Below, in pieces: positions 6,276 through 12,186 of a stretch of 12,186 nucleotides of DNA; position 1 is the stretch's first letter; each line of letters begins with the position of its first letter. Origin of the DNA: an uncultured Anaerolineaceae bacterium (GTDB taxonomy: Bacteria; Chloroflexota; Anaerolineae; Anaerolineales; Anaerolineaceae); assembly GCA_937890875.1 (NCBI GenBank), contig CALAEB010000226.1, positions 1 to 12,186 on the forward strand. The letters are read 5' to 3'. The position numbers were made by a program, and so were the translations under genes. The notes under the pieces were generated by a model. It did no database searches, was not told where the DNA came from, and was given only the letters and a program-made list of their open reading frames with translations.

Positions 6276-6593
6276 ATGGAAAAATATTTGCCATCCTGCC
6301 CGGTCGAAACCTCATTATTGCTGATTGGGAACAAATGGAAGATTTTGATTTTGCGGGATCTTTTGTCCGGGACAAAGCGCTTCGGCGAGCTGAAGAAATC
6401 GCTCGGCGGGATCACACAGAAGGTATTAACGGCGAATTTACGCTCAATGGAAGCCGACGGACTGCTGACCAGAAAAATCTACGCGGAAGTGCCGCCGAAA
6501 GTGGAGTATACACTGACCCGGACCGGGATCAGCCTGAAACCGGTTCTGGACGCGCTGGGGGATTGGGGAAAGGACTATCAATCAGTCCGATGA
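6276..6593 (+). CDS. HxlR-family winged-helix transcriptional regulator with a single cysteine
   Basis: At 105 residues this is the normal HxlR size. The N-terminus has CPVE (8-11), then the core LIGNKWKILILRDLLSGTKRF, the recognition region GITQKVLTANLRSMEADGLL, and the wing PPKVEYTLTRTG. C8 is the only cysteine. It sits at the place of the reactive cysteine in HxlR/DUF24 sensors such as YodB and QorR, so thiol-based sensing of oxidants or electrophiles is plausible but not shown. The ribosome site AGGAG (6264-6268) is seven bases before the ATG. The divergent reductase is the likely target. The last 65 bases overlap the convergent esterase gene. Confidence 0.92.
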   Translation: MEKYLPSCPVETSLLLIGNKWKILILRDLLSGTKRFGELKKSLGGITQKVLTANLRSMEADGLLTRKIYAEVPPKVEYTLTRTGISLKPVLDALGDWGKDYQSVR

Positions 6594-7446
6594 TTTGCCG
6601 CAGCGCATCCTCGGCTTCCGGGATATCCAAAAGCATCCAATCATGGATCATGTCCTCATATTCGCAGTAGTTGACCGCAATGTCCTGACTGGCCAAAATC
6701 GATTGTAATTTCCGGGCATCCGCAACCAGAAAATCCAGCGTTCCGATCAGCAGGCTGATCTTTGGCAGACCGTTGAACGTCCCATAGATCGGGCTCAGCA
6801 TCGGGCCTGCCGGATCCGCCTCACCGGCATAAGCTATACCGGACTCGATCAGGCCCTGCAGCGATAAGAATGGATCCTGCCGTTCGATATTCTGAATTTC
6901 CGGATTCGTCATCGTAATATCCAGCCAGGGGGAGAGCAGAATAAGCTGTTCCGGCTGAGGAATACCCTCGTCCCGCAGCTTTTGCGCCAGCGCCAGGCAA
7001 AGCCCTCCGCCGGCGGAATCGCCCATCAGGATCACCTGGTCTGCCAGCGTCTGCTGGATCAGCTGTTGATATACCGCCAGCACCATTTCAAAAGCGGCTG
7101 GAAATTTATGCTCCGGCGCCAAAGGATAGTCCGGAACAATCGCCGTACAGTTTGCGCTGTTGACCAGCTTGACCAAAAACTGCCAATGTGGCAGGATAAA
7201 ACTGTTCACATAAGCGCCGCCATGCAGATACAGGATCTTTTTTCCCCCCGGACCTTCCAACGGCTCCATCCGGAAGACAGTCCGGTCTCCGATGGTCTTT
7301 TCGGATAGACGGCATTGCTGCGCGATCCAGGCAGGCGGCCGTGGATGAAAAAACCGATCCAGCGGGATAGATTTTTGCTCTAACAGCGGTTTCACTCGGA
7401 CAACCCGCAAAAGAAAGTTCAACACCCGGCTTTGTAGACTGGCCAT
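6529..7446 (-). CDS. Alpha/beta-hydrolase, hormone-sensitive-lipase-type esterase
   Basis: This 305-residue carboxylic-ester hydrolase belongs to the HSL-like group. The oxyanion-hole motif is HGGAY (75-79). The nucleophile elbow is GDSAGG (142-147, S144), the acid is D238 in GTLDFLVADA, and the histidine is H268 in MIHDWM. PDYPLAPEHKFPA (105-117) is typical of the family. No signal peptide is clear, so it is probably cytoplasmic. The start has a modest GAGG nine bases upstream. The tail after about residue 290 is proline-rich and lies inside the convergent HxlR gene, which looks like a 3' extension past the fold. The natural substrate is unknown. Confidence 0.93.
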   Translation of the reverse strand: MASLQSRVLNFLLRVVRVKPLLEQKSIPLDRFFHPRPPAWIAQQCRLSEKTIGDRTVFRMEPLEGPGGKKILYLHGGAYVNSFILPHWQFLVKLVNSANCTAIVPDYPLAPEHKFPAAFEMVLAVYQQLIQQTLADQVILMGDSAGGGLCLALAQKLRDEGIPQPEQLILLSPWLDITMTNPEIQNIERQDPFLSLQGLIESGIAYAGEADPAGPMLSPIYGTFNGLPKISLLIGTLDFLVADARKLQSILASQDIAVNYCEYEDMIHDWMLLDIPEAEDALRQIIGLIDSPFPNPPARPEPVSG

Positions 7447-7477
7447 ATTGGAAAACCTCGCATCCCATTAATAGAAA

Positions 7478-7505
7478 AGTTTATCATTAATCTACTTTTA
7501 CTCAA
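7478..7505 (-). promoter_or_regulatory. Candidate promoter of the esterase gene
   Basis: On the minus strand TTGAGT (7500-7505) and TAAACT (7478-7483) are separated by 16 bases, each matching the consensus at 4 of 6 positions. Only a tentative call. Confidence 0.25.
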
Positions 7506-7543
7506 GTTTACTACATCTGACGCCAAAAATTCGGAATTTAATC

Positions 7544-7569
7544 AATTCTTTTGAATAAACAACAGAATT
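7544..7569. repeat. Degenerate short copy D of the intergenic palindrome family
   Basis: AATTCTTTTG (7544-7553) and CAACAGAATT (7560-7569) pair at 9 of 10 positions with a 6-base loop. The right arm shares CAACAGAA with the clear copies at 5455-5470 and 8816-8846. It lies in the divergent spacer between the esterase and methyltransferase genes, not behind a gene. Confidence 0.45.
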
Positions 7570-7938
7570 ACAGCATATCTTTTTTATATTTGGCTCGGTG
7601 TCAAAAGTCAAATTGCTGAATCAACAGAAAAACACGCGGGCCGCAGGGAATTCTTCCCACATTTCGAATCGGGACGGCATTTTTGCTTACCGCGCAAATC
7701 GGCAAGTTGTGCTATACTTGGAGTTAGTATACACTAACCTTAAATGCCGCGACATAAATGAATGCAAATTTGGTATCCTTAAATCGGGAATTCGAAATGT
7801 GAACAGGCAAGCTGTATTCAGAGAAGCAGGTTTATCATTCGAATTGCCGTGCTTAAACCGGATCACCGAGACAAAATAGAGCCGATATCATCAGACCGCT
7901 TTTCGGAAGAGACAACAATTCGAGACAGGAGCATGACG
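7570..7938. other. Long leader/spacer upstream of the ICMT-like gene
   Basis: Short open frames cross this stretch but lack ribosome sites and recognisable domains, so I see no gene. It contains a promoter-operator pair at 7710-7738 and three TTCGAA sites (7663, 7791, 7838). If transcription begins near 7725, the leader before the ATG at 7939 would be about 210 bases. I did not recognise a riboswitch in it. Confidence 0.5.
7710..7738 (+). promoter_or_regulatory. Extended -10 promoter with an operator-like dyad at the start site
   Basis: TGCTATACT (7710-7718) is an extended -10 with a 5/6 hexamer. GTTAGT-ATAC-ACTAAC (7723-7738) begins five bases later and spans the predicted start near 7725. 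A dyad there is a classic place for a TetR- or MarR-type repressor. The repressor is not identified. Confidence 0.5.
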
Positions 7939-8634
7939 ATGGAGAAAAATAAGAAAGCAATGTCCAATAAAAAAGCGGTCGTCAAATCGATCGCGGGAAT
8001 TTTTTCCGTCGGCCTGATTATTTTTGTCAGCGCGGGCACCATCCGTTATTGGCAGGGGATCCTGTATATCGCGCTTGTCGTTGTGATGTCGGGCATTCTT
8101 TATTTCACCGTATCCGGTAACCGGGAATTGATCGAAGAACGATTCAAACCCGGCGCGGGTATCAAACCCTGGGATCGGGTTTATTGGCGCCTCTCGCTGA
8201 TCCTGCATTTCGTCACTTTGGTCACTTCCGCGCTGGACGCCGGCAGATTCCACATCTCACCGGAATTACCCGTCTGGCTGTATATCACAGCCACAGGAAT
8301 TTATATTCTCGGTCAGTTGATTTTTATCTCCGCCAGAAAAGTCAATCATTTTTTCTCATCGGTCGTCCGCATCCAAAAGGACCGGAATCAGACCGTATGC
8401 ATGGACGGGCCTTACCGGTACATCCGCCATCCGGGTTACCTCGGCGGACTGCTCTTTACGGTTGCGATACCGCTGCTGCTCGGTTCCATCTGGGGACTGA
8501 TCCCGGCCGGAATCACGTTTTTCACAATGCTGCTCAGAACCGGACTGGAAGATGAAACGCTGGAAAAAGAACTGGAAGGATACAAAGCGTACCAGGCCAA
8601 GGTCAGATACCGGCTGCTGCCCCATATCTGGTAA
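7939..8634 (+). CDS. Isoprenylcysteine carboxyl methyltransferase-family membrane protein
   Basis: This 231-residue integral membrane protein resembles the ICMT/phospholipid methyltransferase group, which uses S-adenosylmethionine. Hydrophobic segments lie at about 15-33, 38-57, 84-100, 112-131 and 169-198. The family signature is GPYRYIRHPGYLGGLL (157-172), with the cofactor-binding RHPGY at 163-167. The conserved C-terminus is EDETLEKELEGYKAYQAKVRYRLLPHIW. Bacterial members rarely have a known substrate. The ATG at 7939 follows AGGAG by seven bases; an ATG two codons earlier is too close to that site, and the frame open further upstream lacks one. A dyad-controlled promoter may lie about 210 bases upstream. 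Confidence 0.9.
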   Translation: MEKNKKAMSNKKAVVKSIAGIFSVGLIIFVSAGTIRYWQGILYIALVVVMSGILYFTVSGNRELIEERFKPGAGIKPWDRVYWRLSLILHFVTLVTSALDAGRFHISPELPVWLYITATGIYILGQLIFISARKVNHFFSSVVRIQKDRNQTVCMDGPYRYIRHPGYLGGLLFTVAIPLLLGSIWGLIPAGITFFTMLLRTGLEDETLEKELEGYKAYQAKVRYRLLPHIW

Positions 8635-8732
8635 GAGGCCGGCAATCCGAATCCTGATAAGCGTGTCTAAAGGCCGGGGAACAGCAACGCAGATTTAACG
8701 GACGTTCGAAGATGCCGCCTGCGATACCCGTT

Positions 8733-8754
8733 AGCACCCGTCGGGGTGCTTATA
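8733..8754 (+). terminator. Hairpin terminator after the ICMT-like gene
   Basis: AGCACCC (8733-8739) and GGGTGCT (8744-8750) form a perfect 7-bp GC-rich stem with a GTCG loop, followed by TATA. The U-tract is short, so strength is uncertain. Confidence 0.6.
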
Positions 8755-8779
8755 TGCTGTGTTCATTGCGTTCAAGATC

Positions 8780-8846
8780 AAAGAAGACTGCGCGGTTCTG
8801 TTGTTTTGGCCGAAAGCCAAAACAACAGAACCGCGCAGTCTTCTTT
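8780..8846. repeat. Perfect 31-bp-stem palindrome, copy C of the GGTTCTGYTRTTTT family
   Basis: The two arms, 8780-8810 and 8816-8846, are exact reverse complements around the five-base loop CGAAA. The family core GGTTCTGTTGTTTT sits at 8794-8807 with its complement at 8819-8832. The stem is much longer than in copies A and B because AAAGAAGACTGCGC flanks the core symmetrically. It lies 146 bases after the methyltransferase stop, beyond a separate terminator. Confidence 0.9.
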
Positions 8847-9008
8847 ATTTTCGAATTGTTGGGAAATGCCCGGTGAAACAGCTGCAATCTTCAAGTAGAA
8901 TTAAAAAAGACCACTCGCAGAAAAAAGCGTTTCCGAAATGGAGAATGGAGCGGGAGCCGGATACAGTCAAATTTCTCAGTCTGCTCCTGCAAACGCAGAG
9001 ATACGGCA

Positions 9009-9036
9009 ATTCGAAAATATGGAAATCCTTTCGAAT
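9009..9036. repeat. ATTCGAAA/TTTCGAAT dyad upstream of the nitroreductase
   Basis: ATTCGAAA (9009-9016) and TTTCGAAT (9029-9036) are perfect inverted arms around 12 bases, about 80 bases before the nitroreductase ATG. It may be an operator. Both arms contain TTCGAA, a hexamer repeated through the intergenic regions here. Confidence 0.4.
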
Positions 9037-9113
9037 AAAAGCAATCAAGTCACCTTCGGATCGCCGGCAGGGATACCTTCTGCAACCAGATAAAAAACGG
9101 AGAAAAGAAAAAA

Positions 9114-9689
9114 ATGGACTTTTCTGAATTAGTCCGCCGGCGTGAAAGCTGCCGGAGCTATACGGACAGACCCGTCCCGCGCGAGAAACTGGTGGCGTGC
9201 GTTGAGGCCGCCCGCATGGCGCCTTCCGCCTGCAACAGCCAGCCCTGGCATTTTGTCATCGTCGATGAACCGGAACAACAAAAAGCTTTGGCCGAGGCAA
9301 CGGATAATTTTATCCCGGGCATGAACGCTTTCGCCGCACAGGCGCCCGCTTCGATCATTGTGCTCGAGGGAAAAGCCACGCTGATGGCCCGGCTGGGCGG
9401 CTCGATCAACCACCAGTATTATGCGCATATGGATGTCGGAAACGCGCTGGCTTATCTGACGCTGGCGGCAGCGGATCAGGGCCTGGCAACCTGCATTCTT
9501 GGCGTATTTAACGAAAAACAACTGAAAGCTGCCTTTGCTATTCCGGAATCTTTCCGCATTCGCGCCGTTGTGCTGTGCGGGTACACGAAACGGGAGGAAC
9601 CGCGGGCAAAGCGGCGGAAAGCGCTGGATGAAATTCTCAGCGTGAACAGTTTTAACCGGAAAAATGAAAAAGAAAGCGGGAATGAATGA
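9114..9689 (+). CDS. Nitroreductase-family FMN-dependent oxidoreductase
   Basis: The 191-residue protein reads as a nitroreductase, a family using FMN and NAD(P)H to reduce nitro compounds, quinones or similar electrophiles. It shows the N-terminal FMN phosphate-binding RRRESCRSY (8-16), APSACNSQPWHFVIV (36-50), a central HMDVGNALAYLTLAAADQGLATCILG (105-130), and a late AVVLCGYTKREEPRAKRRKALDEIL. The basic, charged last 20 residues look like a flexible tail. GGAG at 9099-9102 is 11 bases upstream, slightly long. The stop overlaps the xth start by ATGA, so the two are probably translated together. The substrate is unknown. Confidence 0.93.
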   Translation: MDFSELVRRRESCRSYTDRPVPREKLVACVEAARMAPSACNSQPWHFVIVDEPEQQKALAEATDNFIPGMNAFAAQAPASIIVLEGKATLMARLGGSINHQYYAHMDVGNALAYLTLAAADQGLATCILGVFNEKQLKAAFAIPESFRIRAVVLCGYTKREEPRAKRRKALDEILSVNSFNRKNEKESGNE

Positions 9690-10453
9690 AACTTGTATCA
9701 TGGAACGTCAACGGACTTCGGGCTTGCCTGAACAAAGGATTTCCGGACTTTTTTGCCGGCGCAGACGCAGACATATTCAGCATCCAGGAGACAAAGATGC
9801 AGCTTGGACAAGCTGAACTGGATACGCCCGGATATGAACAATACTGGAACTACGCCGAAAGAAAAGGGTATTCCGGGACCGCGGTTTTCACCCGGATCCT
9901 GCCGCTCACCGTCAGTTATGGGATCGGCAGGACCGAACATGATTCGGAAGGGCGTGTGATCACGCTTGAATTTCCCAGCTTCTTTCTTGTCAATGTGTAT
10001 ACCCCCAACGCGCAGCGGGAACTGACCCGCCTCGCTTACCGGATGGAGTGGGAAGATGCGTTCAGGGAATACCTGTTCGGACTTGATCAGAAAAAACCGG
10101 TCATTGTCTGCGGTGATCTGAACGTCGCGCATAATGAAATCGATCTGAAAAATTATAAAACGAATGTCGGGAACGCTGGATTCACCAATGAGGAACGCAG
10201 CAAAATGACCGCGCTGCTTGCTTCCGGATTCACGGACAGTTTCCGCTGGCTGTATCCCGACAAAAGCGGGGCGTATACATGGTGGTCTTATATGTTCCAC
10301 GCGCGTGAAAACAACGCCGGCTGGCGGATCGATTATTTCCTCACGTCGGACAGATTGCGCGAATGGATTATCGACAGCGTCATTCACAGCGATGTGATGG
10401 GGAGCGACCACTGCCCTGTCTCGCTTGAGCTCAGACCGCTGCAAAGCAGCTGA
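9686..10453 (+). CDS. xth: Exodeoxyribonuclease III / AP endonuclease
   Basis: This base-excision-repair enzyme cuts DNA at abasic sites and trims blocked 3' ends. The 255-residue protein is close in size to Bacillus ExoA. Motifs of the exonuclease-endonuclease-phosphatase fold are complete: SWNVNGLRA (5-13), IQETK (33-37, metal ligand E35), NVYTPNA (103-109), GDLNVAH (143-149, D144 and N146), WRIDYFL (213-219), and GSDHCPV (239-245, catalytic D241 and H242). The ATG overlaps the nitroreductase stop (ATGA), and a GC-rich, A-rich stretch upstream (AAAGAAAGCGGG) is a poor ribosome site. Expression therefore probably depends on coupling to the upstream gene. Confidence 0.96.
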   Translation: MKLVSWNVNGLRACLNKGFPDFFAGADADIFSIQETKMQLGQAELDTPGYEQYWNYAERKGYSGTAVFTRILPLTVSYGIGRTEHDSEGRVITLEFPSFFLVNVYTPNAQRELTRLAYRMEWEDAFREYLFGLDQKKPVIVCGDLNVAHNEIDLKNYKTNVGNAGFTNEERSKMTALLASGFTDSFRWLYPDKSGAYTWWSYMFHARENNAGWRIDYFLTSDRLREWIIDSVIHSDVMGSDHCPVSLELRPLQSS

Positions 10454-10568
10454 TCCTTTCACAGCAATCCGACTTTTGGCATTTGAGCCAAGATTCGAAT
10501 TTATCGAAGCGGAAACTGTGTGTTTTTGCGCTTCGCGCAGATACAAATCAACAGTAAGTCTTTCGCTC

Positions 10569-10592
10569 ATCTGAAAGCTTCCTATTTCAGAT
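10569..10592. repeat. Hairpin upstream of the GNAT gene
   Basis: ATCTGAAA (10569-10576) and TTTCAGAT (10585-10592) form a perfect 8-bp stem with an 8-base loop, ending 16 bases before the ribosome site. It could be the operator or a leader structure of the acetyltransferase gene. A further weak inverted repeat, CGAAGCG (10505-10511) with CGCTTCG (10529-10535), lies in the same spacer. Confidence 0.4.
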
Positions 10593-10618
10593 TGCTGACT
10601 TTTTCTACGGAGGTGCCT

Positions 10619-11143
10619 ATGGGAACCTGGCTGGATTCCGTGAATATCCGGCTGATGAATGAAACCGATTTGCCCGCCATCGAATGGGATGGTGAATATA
10701 AACGCTACAGAAGAGTTTACCGGGAGATTTACCGGGGCTCCCTGGCGGGGCGGTCCGTTCCCTGGGTCGCCGAAATCAGCAATATCGGGATCATCGGACA
10801 GGTTTTTTTAACCGAAAAACAGCCGCATGAAGATTATGCTGATCGTCCCTATATGTTTCTCAGTTCGTTCCGGGTTAAACCGGCATACCGGAACCTGGGG
10901 TTGGGGACGCTCCTGCTGAAAGTCTGTGAGGTAACGGCCGGCGATCGGAAAATTGATATCATCGTTCTGAATTGCGCAAGGTCGAACCAGCGCAGCCGAA
11001 GCTTTTATGAAAAAAACGGATTCGTCGTGGTACGGAATGATCCCGGAAAATGGTCGTATATCGACGATGAAGGGAAAATCAGGGAAGAAACAAACCCGGC
11101 TTGGGTGATGAGAAAAAAGCTGGTTTCCTCGTCTAAAAGTTGA
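10619..11143 (+). CDS. GNAT-family N-acetyltransferase
   Basis: The 174-residue protein has the GNAT fold, which transfers acetyl groups from acetyl-CoA to amines. It shows an N-terminal strand VNIRLMNETDLPAIEW, a central strand FLSSFRVKPAYR, the pyrophosphate-binding RNLGLGT (91-97, the Q/RxxGxG/A motif), and a late NQRSRSFYEKNGFVVV (123-138). I chose the ATG at 10619, with GGAGG at 10609-10613 five bases upstream. The frame is open from 10520, but that extension lacks a ribosome site and is not GNAT-like. The acceptor is unknown. The gene is separate from xth by 165 bases and probably has its own promoter. Confidence 0.9.
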   Translation: MGTWLDSVNIRLMNETDLPAIEWDGEYKRYRRVYREIYRGSLAGRSVPWVAEISNIGIIGQVFLTEKQPHEDYADRPYMFLSSFRVKPAYRNLGLGTLLLKVCEVTAGDRKIDIIVLNCARSNQRSRSFYEKNGFVVVRNDPGKWSYIDDEGKIREETNPAWVMRKKLVSSSKS

Positions 11144-11218
11144 AGATCAACGCCTCCGCTTTTCAAAATGAGGGGGTATCCAAAGTGTCCGTTCGGCTTT
11201 TGCTATCCGAATCATATT

Positions 11219-11232
11219 CGAACTCCTGTTCT
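11219..11232 (+). promoter_or_regulatory. SOS (LexA) box upstream of uvrB
   Basis: CGAAC-TCCT-GTTCT contains the exact GAAC-N4-GTTC core of the Bacillota-type LexA box. It sits 24 bases upstream of the -10 box, overlapping or abutting the -35 region. uvrB is a known SOS gene, so LexA control is well supported by position. Confidence 0.75.
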
Positions 11233-11253
11233 AACCTGCTTTTAATATTCGAT

Positions 11254-11262
11254 TGATATAAT
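11254..11262 (+). promoter_or_regulatory. Extended -10 promoter of uvrB
   Basis: TGATATAAT is a perfect extended -10 element. The -35 at 17 bp (ACCTGC) is poor. Transcription would start near 11269, giving a short leader of about 15 bases with AGAGG (11271-11275) eight bases before the ATG. Confidence 0.6.
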
Positions 11263-11283
11263 TCGGTAGTAGAGGATAACAGG

Positions 11284-12186
11284 ATGATCAATCGAAAATT
11301 TGAATTACAGGCTCCATACCAGCCAATGGGGGACCAGCCGGAAGCCATTGCGGCACTGGTGGACGGTGTCCAAAACGGACTGCGCCACCAGGTTCTGTTA
11401 GGCGCAACCGGGACTGGCAAAACCTTCGCCATGGCCAACGTGATCCAGCAGGTTCAGATGCCCGCGCTGATCCTGGCGCACAATAAAACCCTGGCGGCAC
11501 AGCTTTATGCGGAGTTTAAAGAGTTTTTTCCCAATAACGCTGTCGAATACTTTGTAAGCTATTACGATTACTATCAGCCGGAAGCGTACGTTCCCCGGCA
11601 TGATTTATACATTGAGAAGGAAGTGGACACCAACGACGAGATCGACCGGCTGCGCCTCGCGGCGACAGCCGCGCTGGCCTCCCGTCCGGATGTGATCATC
11701 GTCGCCTCGGTTTCCTGCATTTACGGACTGGGGGATCCGGAGGCCTATGGAAAAACGGTGATCCACCTGAAGTCCGGTTCCATCCATCGCCGTAACGCGC
11801 TGCTGCGGAACCTGGTGGAAAGCCAATACCAGCGCAATGATATGGATTTTCACCCCGGTACTTTCCGCGTGCGCGGCGACACACTGGAAATCTTTCCGGC
11901 CTATTCCGACAGCATCGCCTACCGCATCTCCTATTGGGATGATGAAATCGAAAAAATCACCGAAGTAAATCCGCTCACCGGCGAAATCGTCGCGGTGCAT
12001 GACGAAATTGCGATTTATCCGGCCAAGCATTACATCACCGAAGAAAGCCGGATGAAGCAAGCCGTTCAGGATATCGAAACCGAACTAGCTGAACGGATCA
12101 AATTTTTTAAAGATCACGAACAACTGCTGGAAGCGCAGCGGATTGAACAGCGCACGAAATTTGATCTGGAAATGATCAAAGAGACC
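11284..12186 (+). CDS. uvrB: Excinuclease ABC subunit B (5' part, cut by the window edge)
   Basis: UvrB is the damage-verifying helicase-like subunit of nucleotide excision repair. The frame runs open from the ATG at 11284 to the end of the window, 301 codons without a stop, against about 660 residues for the full protein. Visible parts are [17 protein letters not shown] near the N-terminus, Walker A GATGTGKT (40-47), [13 protein letters not shown] (62-74), and the DNA-wrapping beta-hairpin [12 protein letters not shown] (93-104). After these come the UvrA-interacting domain 2 region ([10 protein letters not shown] and onward) and the start of the next helicase segment. AGAGG at 11271-11275 supports the start. 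An SOS box and an extended -10 lie just upstream. Confidence 0.97.
   Translation, partial: MINRKFELQAPYQPMGDQPEAIAALVDGVQNGLRHQVLLGATGTGKTFAMANVIQQVQMPALILAHNKTLAAQLYAEFKEFFPNNAVEYFVSYYDYYQPEAYVPRHDLYIEKEVDTNDEIDRLRLAATAALASRPDVIIVASVSCIYGLGDPEAYGKTVIHLKSGSIHRRNALLRNLVESQYQRNDMDFHPGTFRVRGDTLEIFPAYSDSIAYRISYWDDEIEKITEVNPLTGEIVAVHDEIAIYPAKHYITEESRMKQAVQDIETELAERIKFFKDHEQLLEAQRIEQRTKFDLEMIKET

Larger units (their letters stand above)
8635..9113. other. Intergenic region between the ICMT-like gene and the nitroreductase
   Basis: These 479 bases hold a normal terminator (8733-8750), the large palindrome (8780-8846) and a TTCGAA-based dyad (9009-9036). No credible gene is seen; the open frame across 8759-9127 simply reads through the palindrome. 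Confidence 0.6.

Noticed and set aside
7598..7879. Open frame of 93 codons upstream of the ICMT-like gene
   Set aside because: It has a GTG start without a ribosome site and no recognisable domain, and it runs through the promoter-operator candidate.
8759..9127. Open frame of 122 codons across the large palindrome
   Set aside because: It reads straight through the inverted repeat and overlaps the nitroreductase start; no domain or ribosome site is seen.
9129..9701. Open frame of 190 codons opposite the nitroreductase
   Set aside because: It lies antisense to a complete nitroreductase and has no recognisable motif.
9698..10570. Long open frame (290 codons) opposite xth
   Set aside because: It is a shadow of the clear exonuclease III gene on the plus strand and matches no family I recognise.
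11389..11400. GGTTCTGTTAGG inside uvrB as another palindrome copy
   Set aside because: It encodes the conserved VLLG before Walker A, has no inverted partner, and matches only part of the arm.
1..12186. CRISPR array, IS element or prophage
   Set aside because: No regularly spaced direct repeats, transposase, integrase or phage structural gene was found; the GH25 gene alone is not enough for a prophage call.

Overview
The window reads as bacterial chromosome. It has dense genes with Shine-Dalgarno sites of the AGGAG type, sigma-70-like promoters, a tRNA gene without encoded CCA, and a GAAC-N4-GTTC SOS box of the Bacillota type in front of uvrB. A Gram-positive-like host (Bacillota) is the simplest reading, but Chloroflexota cannot be excluded from sequence alone. 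The first ~1.7 kb is clearly more AT-rich than the rest: the 60-base line at 901 is about 38% GC, while the line at 2281 inside tpiA is about 67%.

Layout. Positions 22-1588 (minus) hold a two-gene unit: a regulator with two MerR-type DNA-binding domains, then an ABC transporter ATPase whose permease probably lies beyond the left edge. tpiA (plus) and a leaderless-secretion GH25 lysozyme-like gene follow. A tRNA-Thr(CGT) on the minus strand sits between two strong bidirectional hairpin terminators. dinB (DNA polymerase IV, minus) starts directly at its own -10 box under a large inverted repeat. Next come a divergent pair, an NAD(P)-binding NmrA/YwnB-like reductase (minus) and a one-cysteine HxlR regulator (plus), whose 3' end overlaps a convergent HSL-type esterase (minus). 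An isoprenylcysteine methyltransferase-like membrane protein, a nitroreductase overlapping xth (exonuclease III), a GNAT acetyltransferase and the 5' two fifths or so of uvrB complete the plus strand.

How it fits together. Three DNA-repair genes (dinB, xth, uvrB) are present but not in one operon. Only uvrB carries a recognisable SOS box; dinB carries a different, larger dyad. The HxlR/reductase pair looks like a redox- or electrophile-sensing module. The methyltransferase gene has an operator-like dyad over its predicted start of transcription.

The most unusual signal lies between genes. A family of intergenic palindromes is built on the arm GGTTCTGYTRTTTT. There are three clear copies (2809-2852, 5428-5470, 8780-8846, the last a perfect 31-bp stem) and one degenerate copy (7544-7569). 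The loops of the first two share GTGNAGCGC when read in the direction of the upstream gene. Intergenic DNA also seems enriched for TTCGAA. I did not identify a complete novel system. The best leads are this repeat family, the leaderless dinB promoter-dyad, and the double-headed MerR regulator with its promoter repeats.
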